Positions 53,601 through 64,000 of a stretch of DNA of 64,000 bases are shown in pieces. Each line of letters begins with the position of its first letter. Positions within the stretch are counted from its first letter, which is position 1. The stretch is from Azorinus chamasolen (Eukaryota > Mollusca > Bivalvia > Cardiida > Solecurtidae). The stretch spans positions 49,745,394 to 49,809,393 of the forward strand of contig OY755252.1 in assembly GCA_963576725.1 (NCBI GenBank). Direction: 5' to 3'. Both the position numbers and the translations under genes were made by a program. Below the pieces are notes generated by a model. The model was not told where the DNA came from and searched no databases. It saw only the letters and a list, made by a program, of their open reading frames with translations.

Positions 53601-56600
53601 ATCTTGTATAATTTGAATTACAAAGTAGTGGAAATTGTAAAGGCAAGGCATGGAATTTACGAAAAAACCTTGGTTCATTTTGAAAATGGAATTTTATTGT
53701 GATAAGAAACAAATAAGAAAACACAAGTTTATCAAACAATAAGTATACCGAACAAATATGATTGAGCAAACATACGTATCAAGCAAGAAATATACAGAGC
53801 AAATAGATTAGGCACAAATAGTAATGATTGAGCTAAATAGCGACATGATAAAAATATATCTGATATGTTTTTATTTTATAAGCAAACAAAGCAGGCCATG
53901 ATCAGACTGATCCTAAAGGAGTGTCAAATCAGGGTAGGTTCTATTTGCCAAGGTGTTAAAATGCATATCTACAGATATAAGTACATTTATAGCAAAATAT
54001 AGCACGATATAGATCTATTGTCTGAAAAAGGTAAAATATGTTGCATCAGTTAATATCTGATGCACAGAACTATGAGTGCGTGTATATTGTACTATAATTT
54101 TATATTCCTAAGTCGCAATGAAGTATTTGGGTATTCAGTCACCGATTCCTTCCACAAAGAAGGTCTGAACTTCATTAAAATTGTATTCATTAACACAGTC
54201 ATTAACTTAACTGTAATTCCATTTTTGTTTTTTTATGAACTGTACATAACTATTTTGAAAGCTGTGCCAGAATAAACCATTCAACCACAATAATTTATGT
54301 GCAATTCATTTATAAAGTTTGTGCAAAATATTGATGTTTGCTGTTTCATTTTTGTCTGCTACATTTAAAGATAATTATTGCAAATAGGTCAAAATGAACT
54401 CACAAGACAAAAGCTAAGATTAAATACCCAATTTAATTTGAGAAGTGGATTACATGGAAAGTCAGTGTGGCGGATTGGTTGCGTTCGATGGCGGAAAACC
54501 CCATGTAGACCTATGCATTGTGCTAGCTGCAACTAACTCGTCTCATAACCATTGAAGATCAAAACAGGTGTGGCAGCCACCACACACTCTCTACAACTCA
54601 AACAGCCATTGGGGGAGGAAGACCATGATCTTCAAACCCAACCTACATCACTCACACAGTACAAACTTGTGAGAGGGTTTAGAAGCCAAGCCACCCACCG
54701 AACAGTACATACATATTCAGCAGAATGGTCGACTCAAGCATGTGTATCGGTCGCATGCTAGCACAAATCCCAAACTATATAGTGCAGTCGACAAAAACAT
54801 TCATCAATAACTGGGCTTCCGCGGAATTTTCCGCCACACGAACTTGTTCGCCCCAAAATTCCGCCATATACCGTATCAACAAAATTCTTTGAAACTTAAG
54901 AGCATCACAATCAACATCTGATGTTATATGAAATGGCCACCCATAAAAGTTACAAAACGACAGGAGACAGTTTTTTAAATGTTACGTCTTTTTCTCTATT
55001 TTCTTGTACGGAATACCGGTATTGCCTCAGAAGATCCATGGTAGTGATGCAGAAAAAGCAAAAGTAGTTTCCGATAAATTCAAAGGTCAACTCTCATTTT
55101 GTTCATTAAGTAATGTAAAACCAAAGTGAGTGACCAAATATTTTGTGGTTTGCTGAGCAAGCAATTGTACTGTAATGCTGAACTAAAATCTGACAAAAGC
55201 ATGCCTCCTTTGCGAATCCATTTTACCTTTGAAATTGCTTCACAGCCCAAGTTCGTGCTCATACCTTGAAACTGTATTCTCTAATCGGTCAATATAGGAG
55301 TTGCCTAGGACCCAACATCTGAAATTGGACTTAGCACAAAGGTAATGCATGTCTATTGAGATGCCAGAAATATGTACATCCGTGTATGTAAAAACATCAA
55401 CAGTTCAAATAGAATAATGTGAAGTGTTTATCTTTTCCCCATACATGTAATACATTGTTTTCACTAAACAAAATTATCTATTTCAAATATTGGGACTATA
55501 CCATCAATATTCTTCAAACGTTCAGCATGTGGTATATCTGTTGTTCTTTTATTTACTGATTAATTGTTATTTTTATTTGCTCCGTTTGTTGGAAAATGGC
55601 TATAAAGCTAATGTTATTATGTTTACAGAACCGACTCTAAATAAAGCTTCTTGTATCTTGTAAGTGTTGTGCATAAATACGAACGTAGCTCCTGAAGGCA
55701 TTTGAAAACCATCTGCCCATTCCTTTTATTGTGTTATAAGGAGTGCCTTGCCTAGCAAGCCAGATGGTTACCCCTATAATAAAGGAGTGTGACTTACAAG
55801 TAGTTGATGGAATGGGCAGGGCAATAATGAGAACCACACCAAATAGATACCTAGCCAATGGGGACCCATCCCTACTACACCGCAAATGATCAGGCACGGC
55901 TGGCTTTGCGCCTTTAGTAAAACTTTACCGGACTGCCACTGATGTGGCAGGGTAGATTTTTTTTCCCAATATCTCATGAACCTGATTAATTTTGGATTTT
56001 CTAAGACGTACATGAATTGCTGTGAATTTTCCTACGACAGAGACAAAATGATTATCAGTTTTGTAAATGTCTATTGGGCTCTGTCCAAACTAGCTCTCCT
56101 GTCCCAATTTTTTAAGTGTGTCATACAGGATTGGAAGACGCAGATGTGTTGAAGGATTTGTGTGACAATTACCTTCCAACAGTTTCTGGCATCGGAGGTG
56201 TAAACCATGATTAAGCATGTTACTTATTCTGCATACAAAGCCAATGACCCAATCAAATATTCAAAGTAGATGTTTCAAAGCTGGAGCAGCATTACTCTCA
56301 TGTGCTCGACCCATGAATCTTGACATCTGCAAACGAGATAAACTGCCAACCTGCCAATATTCAGCCCTGAAGAGTATGCTTTATTCTAAGCAGTGGAGAG
56401 CGAATGAAAATTGCACCATAACCAACGCTTCCTCGGACTTGCTTGTCTGGCTGATTGCTATAACAACTGATACTTGATTGTCATACTTAAAAAGAACCTT
56501 TCTGATTTGTAATCTATCACCCCAGATGTGGACTACAACTAGGATGGGGTGGCAGTTGACTAGGGGTGGTGCTTTCCAAAGATCTACATGAATTGTGGTT

Positions 56601-56867
56601 CGGGCACTGGAGATACTGCTTGTCGTAACCTAAAATGTTCAACATAAGTTTGCCAGCCCCGACTGTCTGAAATTTGATGAATGTGGTTGATAGATGATTT
56701 TGCCCGGTTCATTTAGCGTACAAGTCGAACCTCTGTTCTGGGAAGGCTCTTTTATGGAATTATCAATCCAATCTGAAGTTGGTGTTCAATTTTTGCGGAC
56801 GTTTGTGGGATTGACATAATAAATAGTGTATTTTTATTTTATTTTTAATGTGAATTTATCATTGGTT
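53601..56867. other. Unassigned AT-rich stretch with coding-like scraps
   Basis: A degenerate snap-back copy lies at about 53880-53955. In 54550-54780 and 56120-56480 the composition is more coding-like (for example GLEDADVLKDLCDNYLPTVS near 56132, then GIGGVNHD before a stop; and a + ORF at 56217-56477), but frames are interrupted and I recognise no domain. Possibly remains of a mobile-element ORF. No splice-consistent exon was found. Confidence 0.4.
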
Positions 56868-56875
56868 ATTAATTG

Positions 56876-57301
56876 TAGGGATGGAGAATCGGACCAAAAT
56901 CATAATCGATTATCGAATTGAATCGAGCGTATATTATCGATTAAAATCGATAATTAATCAAAAATACTTTCAGAGATTCTATGCATGCATGTATAGCTTG
57001 ATGTAACAAGCTAATAGCTAACTATGTAAGAGTTGGGCATAAAAATGAAACATTTGCTTTTAAAACAAACATCATGTTATTTAATACTTTGCTTTGTTGT
57101 TGAAATATTAATCAGAAATATATTCATTGATGTATGATATCACTGTTCAAGTCTATCCTTAGTACTTAGTTGTTACTCATAATGTACAACATACACAACA
57201 ACAACAAGCGACATCGATTTCCCGGACCGAGAGTCGATTGTTGCCGATTTTCACATCCAACAACGATTAATGAATTCTACTCGATCATCGCGGCATCACT
57301 A
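56876..57301. mobile_element. hAT-type MITE with 8-bp target duplication
   Basis: The ends TAGGGATG and CATCACTA are imperfect inverted repeats. Next to them lie AATCGGACC ... ATCGATTATCGAATTGAATC and TACTCGATCATCGCGG. The element is 426 bp. An identical ATTAATTG flanks it on both sides (56868-56875 and 57302-57309). An 8-bp duplication with TAGNGATG ends is the hallmark of the hAT superfamily. It is non-coding. Confidence 0.85.
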
Positions 57302-57309
57302 ATTAATTG

Positions 57310-58256
57310 TTACATAGAATTTTACTTATGTGCGGATCAACAATGAGGTGGGTAATTCATATTGATTACACCTTCAGTTTTATCGTAAAAATTCATTGCA
57401 TTATTTATCTATATCAAGAGTAGATTTTTTGTCATCCCTGGGAATAATATTATATCATTACTATTTTCTTTCATACTCCCAAAGTATACAGATATGATAC
57501 CATCTGTAGAGATTGTAATGTATTCTGCTTAGAATATGAAACACTATAGATACTACCCTAATCCTCTGTGATAGTAGCCTACCTTATCAGTTTTGTATTA
57601 GGTCTCAACCAGTACCATTAAACTAGTAGTAGAACTCACACACGTGTATACTTATTTATGTCACCTGACAATACTCAATTACTCATTTGAGTTAATACTT
57701 ATCTATCACTACTACCATCACTATAGACATAAAACATAAGAATATTACAAAGCAAGAATATTACAGATGTGCAATTTCACATGTAAGGAACGAGTCTAAC
57801 ACTTTGCATACATTAGGCGGCTGGCCTACATAATACAGTATTAGGATCTATATTTACTTATATAATATAACGGTTTTATTCCTAATTAATATATTCTGAA
57901 AATGGGTGATCCCTCGAAAGCAAAAGAAGAAATGCAAAAAGAGAAAATTGCAGACTCGGTTTTATTGAGTCTGTTCATGAGTAGTAATTAAAAGTGCAAC
58001 ACTACTCACGCCCCCTAGCACCGGCTTAAGCAGTATTCAATTTTCAAAACTAATAACATTAAAACTTATGATCCCGAAGGACCAGAAAATATAACAACAC
58101 TGAGAATGAAGTACGGGGCGACTTTTTAAGGGTAATGAAGGACGTTATCGTAATTCACGATCGTATTGCGCAAATTCTCGCCATGCGGGATTTCTTTACC
58201 TTTTCACCGGTTAAAAAATACGTGTCGCTAGTGTACATTTTCCCACTTTCCACATT
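57310..58256. other. Unassigned stretch with one small ORF
   Basis: AT-rich. At 57902-57991 a + strand ATG opens a 29-codon frame, MGDPSKAKEEMQKEKIADSV followed by LLSLFMSSN and TAA, with lysine/glutamate-rich coding-like composition. No supporting splice or promoter evidence was found, so it is noted only. Confidence 0.35.
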
Positions 58257-58502
58257 TTAAAAAAAGTTTCCCGTGGTGGACGCAAGGCAATATTCGTCAG
58301 CTAGGTGATAAGCATCCCTTGACAAAGCAAACTTATTAAATCTAGCCGAATTAATGTACACATTCAACCTATTCAGGATCTGTGAGAACGGGTTACCAGC
58401 CCGCTCGATCTCGCCATATAGCGAATTTTCCACAGACTCGTTGGCATCTTGCTGATCCTTGCTATTGTAAATGGCCGGTCTAGACGCGCGACGTCGACAT
58501 TT
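58257..58502 (-). CDS. Exon-like open stretch, unknown protein
   Basis: On the minus strand one frame is open for 81 codons between TAG (58505-58503) and TAA (58259-58257), with no methionine. It includes NSKDQQDANESVENSLYGEI, ERAGNPFSQILNRLNVYINS and ARFNKFALSRDAYHLADEYC. Composition is balanced, charged and amphipathic, unlike translated AT-rich intron. The lack of ATG suggests an internal-to-terminal exon or a fragment; possible acceptors are TCTAG (near 58482) and AATAG (near 58463). It is GC-richer than its surroundings. I do not recognise the family. It could be the last exon of an antisense gene, or an ORF fragment of a mobile element. Confidence 0.4.
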   Translation of the reverse strand, partial: KCRRRASRPAIYNSKDQQDANESVENSLYGEIERAGNPFSQILNRLNVYINSARFNKFALSRDAYHLADEYCLASTTGNFF

Positions 58503-59052
58503 CTAGCGTAGCCTCTGATTTTTTACGGAATTTCTGCAGATATTTTAATTATTTTCCCAAAATGCATGGTGGCAACGTGATCCACTGAAATTGATAAGAC
58601 TCAAATCAAAGTACCGGCTCTGCGTGAGAACCGGCACATTGTGAGAATAACTAACCGAAGCAGTTCATTTTTTCCTGCAATAAATTGGACTATTTGTGAG
58701 GAATAGTCTGTATTATATTAAAATACTATATTACGTAACTTAGAAAGCACATCTCAGTTAACACTCCTAATGTCAGTGAAAATTAGTTATTTTACCTAAT
58801 GATTTAATCAATCAGTTATTCACCAAAAATAAGATTCTTACATTTTTGTTGATTCTCGCATGTTGTTTAGGTATTTCGACACAAACATCCATTAAAAGGA
58901 CCATTAGTGGCCATGTTCAAAGGATCATATATCGGTAAAAAGCACGGTGACCCTGTAAATGCTTAGTGGCATTTCAATGAGTAAACCATAAACTTCATAT
59001 GTGCAAAGTTTAAAAACATCTGTCTGTTAGAAAAAAATGTGATATACGCCCT
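58503..59052. other. Unassigned stretch
   Basis: AT-rich sequence. No repeat, exon or promoter could be supported. Confidence 0.45.
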
Positions 59053-61119
59053 TACAGTGGAGAAACTGTTATTCTTTCCCGTTTATGCTTACGCGTGCAC
59101 AAACGATACGCAAACTAAACGATATACGCGTTTGTGCATACAAACGCGTTTGTAAGCGGATTTTGCGTATATAAATGTGTTTCATTCGGCATACATTTGT
59201 TATTATCGAGACCGATCAATTATACGAATGAAGTAAAAAAAAAACAACGAAAGGTATGGAAAAATGGATCTGACATTTATTGCTCAGCAGCCTGAACATG
59301 TCCTCCAAAATAAAAGCCGAAATTGATATAACATGTCTAGGATTAGATAAATCTAATGCAGTCCCTGACGTGTCAATAATCTCTCCAATTAACACCCAAT
59401 CAAACAATAACTAACGATTTGAAGCTCCGCCCCAAGGGCCCGACAGCTTATTCCAAGAGCACTACCCTATCCAGCGTTTATTAATTCGCCCGAACAAGCC
59501 AGTTCTAATACGTGTGTCACCGGACGAGATCAGTTTATCCAGAAATTTATCCTGAAATCGGTTGCATCAGCCTATAATCTGGAATTAGTAAGTTAACCAA
59601 CGATTTACATTTGTATTTATATGGTCAAAGCTACTTTCGGTTTAATTTTTTTCTTGCTTTTTAAAGTAATAGAATGAAAACGGCTGACATCTCAATATTA
59701 GTAGTCATAAGCGTTACTCTTTGTTAGATTGACCCACCCTAAACTTTTCAAAATGTGTGCCATTATCATAAGTGGTGGCCAAATTCACACCTTAAATTTT
59801 ACAATGTTTACTAATTGATATATCATTAACTTCACAAATTTGTCCCGTTCACCCAAACTGTTTCTGTTGTATACTTCATATCTATCAAAAACACAAACAG
59901 TTTGGGACATAATTATTCATCCCCATATATATTATTTGTGGACTGATCTGGTTTCATATATTTACAAAACAGTTTTCAATTTTGGTTTCTATAACTAAAG
60001 ATATACTTAAATAATTCTGCTTTCAAAATTGAAAATACTGTAGGGGAAACTTATGGGGTGTGATGTTTATGTTAGGTGTGAAATACAACATGATACTTGA
60101 TATTAAACACATATTTATTAATTTTGTTAATCTTAAAAACTTACTTTACATGTCAGTGAATTTACACTATTCAAAAACAATACAATATGATGAGGTTAGG
60201 ACCAAGACCATTAGCAAATAGTGTAGGTTTAGACCAGAGGGACCTTTAGGGTCCCGCCCATGAGTTGGATCCAAACAACTGTCAGACAAAACCGGACACC
60301 TTTAGATGAATTTCGTATTTAGGCAAAGTGGGTTCAGATGAAATAGGTCGTTCTCGTTACTATGTATTAATGTACTTTAGAAAAAGGAAATTCCACCAAC
60401 ATACAGAAAAATACCGGTAGATAATAAATTATTTATTTATTTTACTTCAATATTTGCAATACCAAAATGATGCATTACTTTCAGAAATCGAGTAAAGGTT
60501 GAAATACCAAAATATGTCTTTTGTTGGGAAAATGAGAAAAGGGTGGATCTTGATAACAAATGGTTGTCAGTGTTGAAGTATGACTTTTAAATGAATTCAT
60601 GTTTCTAAAGCTTGTGAATTATGTTTAAATGACTGAACCCACAACAAATAAAAATGTTTATAAAAAAAATTGTCAACAGATTAAAACTGTTATTACATGT
60701 TTATCATACTTTTTACAGTATATGTGCAATTCAATTATGGTTTGTAGGGAAACAACAGTAACATAGCCATTAGAATTTCTCTATGAATGGATGTGTTAAA
60801 TGGCCTTAGACCATATTGTACTAAGCCATATTACACACGAAGTGTGTGTCTAAATGCCCCATGCAGTGTCAGTAGTCTCCAGATGTCAGTTATCGTAGTG
60901 GCCCTTTGTCATATACCCAACAAGGGAGAATGATTATAACATGGCCATAAAACCCGCACCCTGTATATTACGTATTGTTTGCATTCCATTATGTAGCTGT
61001 GGTCAAAAGATTCAAGTAGGAATTTCAAGACCAATCACTGCGGTCATGGTGTCGTAAAGTTAGTTTTGGGTATTCTGTAGGTAATAATCAACGACTATAA
61101 ACCCTTCACTCCACGTGCC

Positions 61120-61820
61120 TGTTTATGTCAATGCAAACACAGTAGACCCAGATCAAACGTAGTGGAACAAATTTACAAATAGAGTAGATCCACATCAGAC
61201 AGCTTCTGTTGTAGCTCCCTGATCACTGATCAGGGTCTAGTCGGTTTGTTTATGAAGTAATATACCGGTAGGTCTGGTTGTACAATTACTGTCATAGCCA
61301 AACATTCCTGTACTCATGTATCATTACAAAAACTGGATCTCCTTGAAATCATTATTTCTTTTCACGAATATTCATGGATATCTAAAGGCTTTTTTTCACA
61401 ATGCTAATTTTTCAAAGGGATCTTTGGCTCTGACAGAAACTATAGGATTAGATCAACAAAATTTCATAAGCAAAAGAGTAGAACCTGATCAGACATATCC
61501 TACAGGAACTGTCCGATCTGGATCTACTCTATTTGCAAACGCGCTTGAAGCCGTTTATATATTACGAGAAGGATTGGGAAATTGATTTTAAGGCAAAGTT
61601 TGTGTCTGCTGTCAACAGAGCTAAATGGTGTTTATTAATCCTTTATTCTCTTAAGAATATTTATTAAAGGTTTCACGACCTCGTGAATATTCATTTACAG
61701 GGATTACATAGACGCTAGACAACCCTGATCGAATCTAAAGAAACAAGTCTACGGACTAAGCAATCAGAGCAGATCCTGATCAGACAGTTCCTGCGTGATT
61801 TGGGTTTACGCTGTTAACAA
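61120..61820. repeat. Cluster of three snap-back copies
   Basis: Copies at about 61130-61255 (CAAACACAGTAGACCCAGAT ... GATCAGGGTCTAGTCGGTT), about 61480-61545 (GTAGAACCTGATCAGACATA ... GTCCGATCTGGATCTACTC) and about 61755-61815 (AGAGCAGATCCTGATCAGAC ... GATTTGGGTTTACGCTG). All lie within the 3.9-kb element. Confidence 0.6.
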
Positions 61821-62319
61821 AAAAGTTTGAATAGAATAATTTTCCATGAAGAAAAAGCCCATTAACCTACAGTACTAACCTCTAAAGTCACATTTATAAT
61901 AGAATGTAGCATATCCTTTTTTATAATTGTAGACCCGAGTCATTGGCTGCACTAATTTCTCTAGTATAAATTTCATAAAAAACAGCCATCGAGACACAAC
62001 GTAAGCTGACCCAATATCAAAAAATGTGGAAGAATATATTTGAACAAACAATCCCCCTCCCTAGACGTTCACATCGTGAACGTTTTCTTGAACTTCTCGT
62101 CTTTTGGTAATTTGAATAATCCTATTTAGTCTCTGTCGGATTTGGAGCTACACCCATAGGCAGAGCTACACCCATAGACAGCACAAATTACCATTTACAG
62201 TGCTCCCTCCCTACAACGGTCCTCTCAATAACGATTCCCTCCTTACAACAACGCATGCCACTGTTTCCGAAACAACAAGGCTCCAGAAACAATCTTTTTC
62301 CATCGTATTTTCTTAATGC

Positions 62320-62450
62320 TTCCATCAAACCCTATGTTGTGACCACTCTTTAGAATCGTCACTTTGTGACGATTCTAAAGAGTGGTCACAACATAGGGCT
62401 TGATGGAGGCATAACGGTTTTAGTTCTCGAAATAAACCTTATCTGGGGAT
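62320..62450. repeat. Snap-back element, 'CACCAAACCCTAT' family, copy 5 (best hairpin)
   Basis: The left arm CATCAAACCCTATGTTGTGA + CCACTCTTTAGAATCGTCAC is followed almost at once by its complement GTGACGATTCTAAAGAGTGG + TCACAACATAGGGCTTGATG. A near-perfect 40-bp stem with a 4-bp loop, 62324-62409. It shows the structure that the other four copies have lost to different degrees. Confidence 0.85.
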
Positions 62451-63159
62451 CTGCAAACAAGCTAATTATATTTGATTTTCCCTCCCTATAACAACTCCCT
62501 CTGAACAACACATACAATATTCGTATACCAAAGGGTGTCGTTGTGGAGAGGGAGCACTGTACCACTCAAAACGAAGCCGACGTACATACGTGCGATCCCT
62601 TTCGGTTGGAACAAAAAGTATCACTGTTTCTTTAAACGAAATACAAATCGTCTGATTTAACGATCTACTGAGATATAACTCTTTACAAAACATAATCCGC
62701 ACAACTTTAGGTATATATAAGGGACTTTTAAAGTACAAAGAGAGAATTTTCCATTATTAACGTTGTTTAAACATCCAATATGTCTTGCGGAACCGTATAT
62801 TGACGATTAACTTATAAGTGTGTTTAAACGGGTTTACAAACGCGTTTGTAAGTGAATATATAAACGCGTTTACTAAACGCGTTTGAAACCCGTTTAAAAC
62901 GCGTTTGAAACGCATTAAGTGGGAAAGAATAACAATTTATCCACTGTAATCTAGTAACTTGTCAATACATTGCACAAAAATGCATTATAAAAATCATTTC
63001 GTCATGAAACAGTAGTTTAACAAACCAGACTCTGGACACACTGGGTAATTAAATAATGTGTTAGAATGTTTTGGACCAACCCTGTAGCCTATACATTGGT
63101 ACTTATCAATATTTGTTGTATGGAGTTTAAGGACTATCTGATGCAAATATCGGTAACAC

Positions 63160-63545
63160 AATTAAAACAATACAAACTACAGCATACATGTATGTATTAT
63201 AACATATACAACGTACAGCACATGTTATATAACATGTACAATGTCGAACGTATGTTATATAACATGTATATTGTAGAGCGTGCGTTATAGTACATGTACA
63301 ATGTACATTGCATGTTATATATCATGTACACTGTATATTGTATTTATATTTCATTACAATGTACAGCGTATGTTATATTACATTACAATGCACAGCGTAT
63401 GTTATATAACATCACAATATACATCGTATGTTATATTACATTATAATGTACAGTGTATGTTATATTACATGTACACTGTCGAGTGTATTTATATTAGATG
63501 TACAATGTACAACGTATGTTATATTAAATGTACACTGAACGTTTT
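63160..63545. repeat. AT-rich palindromic tandem repeat
   Basis: Imperfect units of about 30-40 bp built from ACATGTACAATGTACAGCGT and ATGTTATATAACATG. Each contains self-complementary cores (ACATGT, TGTACA, TTATATAA). Short ORFs rich in Y, N and M here are artefacts. Confidence 0.75.
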
Positions 63546-63639
63546 TATGTGGCATTCATATAATATTCTGTAATACACACTTGTCAAGGACTTATATCAC
63601 GATTATCTAAACTACAATCTGAAGGCAAATCCTAGAGAA

Positions 63640-63930
63640 CGTCAAGCAGGCGGTTTCCGGTCGATAACTTAAGTTTGGATAGACAAATTTTGACCAAATT
63701 TTGAATTTAGCAAGCTTACATAAATACCTAGCTTGGGATTGTATTTTGGGATTCTCGTGTCAAGGTCACTGTTGCTAAAAATAGAAAAATGGTTTTCGCT
63801 GAATAACTTCAGATTGGATAGATCAATTTACTTAAGATTAGATTGACCAAACTTAGTATTTTGAAAGCTTGCATGAAGACCTGGTTTAGGATTGTATTGT
63901 GTTGATACACTAGTAAATGTCATAGTCTCA
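63640..63930. repeat. Tandem duplication of about 165 bp
   Basis: Two diverged copies share CGGTTTCCGGTCGATAACTT / TGGTTTTCGCTGAATAACTT, then GGATAGANNAATTT, CTTGCATGAAGACCTGGTTT / CTTACATAAATACCTAGCTT and GGATTGTATTNTG. CTCGTGTCAAGGTCACTGTT links them. I recall similar sequence as a common molluscan interspersed repeat; no class is assigned. Confidence 0.6.
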
Positions 63931-64000
63931 TTTAGATTCCAACCAAACTTCTTCTGCATTTGTATCAGTTTGTACTCAACACAGCAATGTGACTCTGTCT

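Larger units (their letters stand above)
59055..62946. mobile_element. 3.9-kb TA-flanked element related to the 2.1-kb family
   Basis: The left end CAGTGGAGAAACTGTTATTC + TTTCCC matches the complement of the right end (GGGAAAGAATAACAATTTAT + CCACTG) at most positions. TA flanks both sides (59053-59054, 62947-62948). Subterminal ACGCGTTTGTAAGCG / AAACGCGTTT repeats resemble those of the 2.1-kb elements, whose ends also begin CAGTGG and are followed by TATTC. The interior shows no transposase. It contains snap-back copies (about 61125-61255, 61480-61545, 61755-61815) and the copy 5 hairpin (62320-62415). The pairing of these ends over 3.9 kb is inferred from their complementarity. Confidence 0.7.

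Noticed and set aside
56132..56477. Coding-like scraps (GLEDADVLKDLCDNYLPTVS and a following ORF)
   Set aside because: Interrupted frames and no recognisable family. It could be a decayed mobile-element ORF, but this cannot be supported from the sequence alone.
46300..64000. Further LDLa exons downstream of exon 8
   Set aside because: Scanned for cysteine-spaced C-D-x-x-x-D-C-x-D-x-S-D-E-type exons with AG/GT phase-1 borders. None was found, although exon 8 ends in an open phase-1 donor.

Overview
The window reads as a 64-kb piece of an animal nuclear genome, most probably a mollusc and perhaps a bivalve. It is intron-rich and AT-rich, has no bacterial-style gene packing, and is loaded with tandem arrays, snap-back elements and short DNA transposons. 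The taxonomic call is an inference from repeat style and gene type.

The only gene I can support is on the + strand and fills the first 46 kb. It consists of eight exons (3100-3207, 9491-9607, 13725-13841, 22670-22768, 26539-26655, 27642-27773, 42169-42321, 46183-46299). Each encodes one LDL-receptor class A (LDLa) module, and each is bounded by phase-1 introns with good AG/GT sites. Joined, they give 960 nt (320 codons) with no stop and consistent junction codons. No start codon, signal peptide, membrane segment or stop codon was found, so the gene should extend beyond the window on at least the 5' side. It encodes the ectodomain of an LDLa-repeat receptor or secreted protein whose subfamily cannot be fixed from here. 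Exon 4 has lost cysteines I and III, which are disulfide partners; exon 5 has two extra cysteines.

The most striking feature is how three introns end. Immediately upstream of exons 2, 4 and 7 lie tandem repeats whose unit is the intron's own 3' splice site plus the beginning of the next exon: a roughly 52-bp unit filling about 5 kb before exon 2, a 40-bp unit (six acceptors) before exon 4, and 45/74-bp units (nine acceptors) before exon 7. Upstream acceptors read into stops in every case I translated. The same tendency appears elsewhere. A 37-bp array (17.7-18.56 kb) is an expanded arm of a dispersed snap-back element. A 55-bp array (33.2-33.56 kb) is an expanded copy of a dispersed palindrome. 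A 50-bp array (35.2-40.5 kb) is joined to two LTR copies that still carry a tRNA-Lys primer-binding site.

Region by region: 1-3.1 kb, dispersed repeats and a tRNA-derived SINE (minus strand); 3.1-13.8 kb, exons 1-3 with the large exon-derived array; 14.4-18.6 kb, a 40-bp array split by a 2.1-kb TA-flanked transposon, then the 37-bp array; 22.4-27.8 kb, exons 4-6, a dead LINE and several small arrays; 30.7-32.8 kb, the inverted second copy of the 2.1-kb transposon; 33.2-40.5 kb, the palindrome-derived array and the LTR/50-bp-repeat complex; 41.6-46.3 kb, exons 7-8; 46.6-49.9 kb, a 40-bp array split by a repeat with hairpin ends; 50-64 kb, no host gene recognised apart from one exon-like open stretch on the minus strand (58257-58502), with a LINE 3' end, a hAT-type MITE with an 8-bp target duplication, and a 3.9-kb TA-flanked element.

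All similarity statements come from reading the sequence by eye. No database search or alignment was run.
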